Shown here in pieces: positions 32,377-34,591 of a stretch of 34,591 nucleotides of DNA (positions are counted from its first letter, which is position 1; each line of letters opens with the position of its first letter). The position numbers were made by a program, and so were the translations under genes. The notes beneath the pieces are model-generated. The model saw only the letters and a program-made list of their open reading frames with translations. It had not been told where the DNA came from and did not search any database. Source of the stretch: Nitrospina sp. LS_NOB (GTDB lineage Bacteria; Nitrospinota; Nitrospinia; Nitrospinales; VA-1); contig LFLA01000010.1 in the NCBI GenBank assembly GCA_001542995.1, forward strand, positions 1 through 34,591, written 5' to 3'.

Positions 32377-33155
32377 GTTTTCCGAAGCTTACTTATATTG
32401 CTGGATTATTGCAGCGCTTGTGCGTGGGTGTCATTATTATTGTCTGCACTCAGCCTGCCTTTGGACAAGAACCCGTTATTACGGAAAATATGGTTCTGAT
32501 TCCAGGGGGCACGTTCAAAAGAGGTTGTGACCGTTTTGGACCGCAACATGGAGCCCCGGAACAGAAGGTTCATCTGGATGCGTTTTGGATCGATAAGTTT
32601 GAGGTCACCAACAAAAATTTTGAAAAATTATTTCATGAACATTATCTGCGCCGCAGTATTTTTTCCGATTGCGACAACTGTCCGGTTTCAAAACTCAGTT
32701 GGTATGAAGCAGCGGACTACTGTCACTTGATTGGCAAGGCGCTCCCCAGTGAAGCCCAATGGGAAAGAGCGGCGGGCAACGGTGATGGCTGCCAATTCTC
32801 CTGGGGTGAAGGATTCGATCTAATGAATCCTCCTGCCAGAGGAGGGCTGAAGTTAAACGATAAAGCTTTCCCGGCCGGGTCTTTTCCGGTCAATTCGAAC
32901 GGACTTCATGACATGGCCGGGAATGTATGGGAATGGGTTGCGGACTGGTTTTCGGTCAAGTTTTATTACACCGATATCCTTCATAACCCCAGAGGGCCAA
33001 CACGAGGAGTTATGAAGGTTAGAAGAGGCGGTTCATGGTCAGACTCGGTGGTGGCGATGGCATCGGGCTATCGGGATTGGAGCTATCCCGTGTCGCGTGG
33101 CTTCAATGATATCGGTTTTCGCTGTGCCCTCAACCTGAAGCTCGAGAGAAATTAA
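32373..33155 (+). CDS. Exported FGE-sulfatase-fold (SUMF1-like) protein
   Basis: A 260-residue protein with a signal peptide (LLQRLCVGVIIIVCTQPAFG before QEPV) and a formylglycine-generating-enzyme-type domain: VLIPGGTFKRGCDRFG, APEQKVHLDAFWIDKFEVTN, LPSEAQWERAAGNGDG, GLHDMAGNVWEWVADWF, RRGGSWSD and the ending GFRCALNL. FGE itself uses two cysteines five residues apart near the C-terminus; here the second is present (FRC), the first is Asp, so true formylglycine generation is doubtful. Many such domains have other or unknown roles. Start GTG overlaps the metF stop. A leucine-rich-repeat gene follows after two bases. Confidence 0.88.
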   Translation: MSFPKLTYIAGLLQRLCVGVIIIVCTQPAFGQEPVITENMVLIPGGTFKRGCDRFGPQHGAPEQKVHLDAFWIDKFEVTNKNFEKLFHEHYLRRSIFSDCDNCPVSKLSWYEAADYCHLIGKALPSEAQWERAAGNGDGCQFSWGEGFDLMNPPARGGLKLNDKAFPAGSFPVNSNGLHDMAGNVWEWVADWFSVKFYYTDILHNPRGPTRGVMKVRRGGSWSDSVVAMASGYRDWSYPVSRGFNDIGFRCALNLKLERN

Positions 33156-33157
33156 AT

Positions 33158-33886
33158 ATGATCACCCAGGTCAAGCTGGATTATATTAATCGGCTTATTG
33201 ATGAGTGCCTCGACGGCGAGGCATTGGAATTGAATGGAAAATTCATCGGGGATGAGGGGGTTGAAGCCCTGGTCCAAACAAACCGTATCTTTGAAGTGGA
33301 GAACCTGGACCTTTCCAGGAATAAACTGACCTGGCGCGGCGCCCACCATTTATTTCACTGCCACCTGTTTAAAAATTTGAAGCGGTTGTATCTTGGGGAA
33401 AACAATATTTCAGATAAAGGGGTTAAGGAGTTGCCATCGGCTGATTTTGCGGGAAACCTCTCGCTCCTCGATTTACGCTACAACAATATTGGCCCTGAGG
33501 GTGGGTTGGCCGTTGTGCAATCAGAAAAGTTTAGAAAACTACAGGTTTTAATTTTTCAGGAAAATCCTGTCGGCGATGAAACCCTGATAACACTGGCGAA
33601 AGCTCCTGCTTTTGCGAATCTGAGAAAATTAAATTTTTATCGAACGGAAATTACCCCGAAAGGTATTAAGACTCTGGCTAAGTCGAAAGTATTGCAAAGG
33701 GTGAAACATTTTAATCTGGCGCGAAATTATCTGTATTTGGAATCGGCCAAACTGCTGGCCAACACTAAAACCCTGACCAATATAGAAAGCCTCTTGTTGT
33801 TCGACACAGGAATAAGGGATGATGGGGCTAAATTGATTACGGAATCTGAAGCATTTGCCAAGTTGAAAAATTTGCGGATTACGTGA
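33158..33886 (+). CDS. Leucine-rich-repeat (RNI-like) protein
   Basis: A 242-residue protein made of irregular leucine-rich repeats of the ribonuclease-inhibitor type: VENLDLSRNKLTWRGAHHL, LKRLYLGENNISDKGVKEL, LSLLDLRYNNIGPEGGLAV, LQVLIFQENPVGDETLI, LRKLNFYRTEITPKGIK, VKHFNLARNYLYLESAKLL, IESLLLFDTGIRDDGAKLI. Such horseshoe structures bind proteins. There is no signal peptide or membrane helix, so it is probably cytoplasmic, in contrast to the exported protein encoded just before it. Function unknown. It starts two bases after the preceding stop and is likely in the same transcript as metF. Confidence 0.9.
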   Translation: MITQVKLDYINRLIDECLDGEALELNGKFIGDEGVEALVQTNRIFEVENLDLSRNKLTWRGAHHLFHCHLFKNLKRLYLGENNISDKGVKELPSADFAGNLSLLDLRYNNIGPEGGLAVVQSEKFRKLQVLIFQENPVGDETLITLAKAPAFANLRKLNFYRTEITPKGIKTLAKSKVLQRVKHFNLARNYLYLESAKLLANTKTLTNIESLLLFDTGIRDDGAKLITESEAFAKLKNLRIT

Positions 33887-33911
33887 GAGACTGTAATAAA
33901 CCGAACGGTGT

Positions 33912-34562
33912 TCCTCAGAATGACAAAATAGCCTTGTATCGTCATTCTGAACGGTTTGCGCTGTCATTCTGAATACTTCGACTTCGCTCAGCACAGGCTC
34001 CGTGAAGAATCCCGCTTCTCTTGTCATTCCGGGAGGGATCCTTCGTCGCCTCCGGATCCTCGAGGATGACAAACTGGCGTTTCCTGTCATGCTGAACGGG
34101 ATCGCATTGTCATTCTGAACGCAGTGAAGAATCCCGCTTTTCTTGTCATTCTGAACGCAGTGAAGAATCCCCAGGTTAGTGCAAGGCGAGATCCTTCGTC
34201 GCCTCCGGCTCCTCGAGGATGACAAACTGGCGTTTCTTGTCATTCTGAACAAAAGGATGACAAATTGGCGTTTCTTGTCATTCTGAACGCAGTGAAGAAT
34301 CTCGCTTTTCTGTCATTCCGGGAGGGATCCTTCGTCGCCTTCGGCTCCTCGAGGATGACAAACTGGCGTTTCCTGTCATGCTGAATACTTCGACTTCGCT
34401 CAGCACAGGCTCCGTGAAGAATCCCCAGGTTAGTGCAAGGCGAGATCCTTCGTCGCCTCCGGCTCCTCAAGGATGACAAACTGGCGTTTCCTGTCATGCT
34501 GAACGGGATCGCATTGTCATTCTGAATACTTCGACTTCGCTCAGCACAGGCTCCGTGAAGAC
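33912..34562. repeat. Mosaic of short intergenic repeats
   Basis: The 705 bases after the last gene are built from recurring blocks. GTCATTCTGAA occurs at 33941, 33963, 34109, 34145, 34239, 34277 and 34516, with variants GTCATGCTGAA (34086, 34376, 34493) and GTCATTCCGGGAGG (34023, 34312). AGGATGACAAACTGGCGTTTC recurs at about 34063, 34217, 34353 and 34470. A block with ATACTTCGACTTCGCTCAGC is at 33973, 34385 and 34526, and CCCAGGTTAGTGCAAGGCGA at 34170 and 34424. GTCAT and ATGAC ends are mutually inverse, so hairpins can form. Frames in this region have Arg/Ser-rich repeat translations and are not genes. Confidence 0.9.
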
Positions 34563-34591
34563 GTGATATTGTTCCAAAGCCCTCGTGCCCC

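Noticed and set aside
33629-34252. A 207-residue minus-strand reading frame over the end of the LRR gene and the repeat array
   Set aside because: Its N-terminal half translates the repeats into Arg/Ser-rich strings and its C-terminal half is antisense to a well-supported gene.
34240-34497. An 85-residue minus-strand frame in the repeat array
   Set aside because: It is only a translation of recurring repeat blocks and has no ribosome-binding site.
33912-34562. Possible CRISPR array
   Set aside because: Repeat blocks vary in length, order and orientation, with no uniform spacers and no cas genes.

Overview
The window is about 34.6 kb of chromosomal DNA from a Gram-negative bacterium of moderate GC content. 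No ribosomal RNA or marker gene fixes the lineage. A SmbP-like exported protein, a b6-type quinol oxidase complex with a large octaheme cytochrome c, dense housekeeping genes and TTG/GTG starts suit a Nitrospinota-like or deltaproteobacterium-like organism. That assignment is inference from gene content, not a measured placement.

Layout. 1-659: 3' end of a TPR gene cut by the window edge. 955-1801: flgB and fliE behind a good sigma-54-type promoter, without flgC between them, closed by a strong terminator. 2098-2475: small exported His-rich SmbP-like protein. 2566-3812 (minus): exported rhodanese and a small Rieske ferredoxin, translationally coupled. 4012-5180: an acidic-tailed membrane protein and a LapA-like protein. 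5181-7637 (minus): a CBS-domain protein and the aguB-aguA pair for agmatine-to-putrescine conversion, with a perfect palindrome upstream. 7792-13953: a hypothetical gene, mfd, and two parvulin-type periplasmic chaperones. 14143-19306: tilS, ftsH (terminator), folP-pdxJ. 19419-22677: a coiled-coil protein, gap, tpiA (no pgk between them), secG and tRNA-Leu(GAG).

22724-23763 is a diguanylate cyclase gene whose 5' part carries a stop codon and a frameshift. A small membrane protein follows. 24260-31437 looks like one respiratory cassette: a lipoamide-dehydrogenase-like flavoprotein without its redox cysteines, then Rieske protein, cytochrome b6-type subunit, subunit IV-like protein, octaheme cytochrome c, a 60-residue membrane protein and a membrane-anchored protein resembling the Mrr nuclease fold. 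metF, an exported FGE-sulfatase-fold protein and a leucine-rich-repeat protein end the coding part. The last 700 bases are a mosaic of short repeats.

The respiratory cassette is the most interesting system. The cytochrome b has a cysteine where b6 proteins attach heme c_i, the usual PEWY glutamate is absent, and the electron acceptor side is a fused coiled-coil octaheme protein. A second theme is a family of short hairpins (6-bp stem, 3-base loop) placed right after stop codons or just before start codons at several loci.
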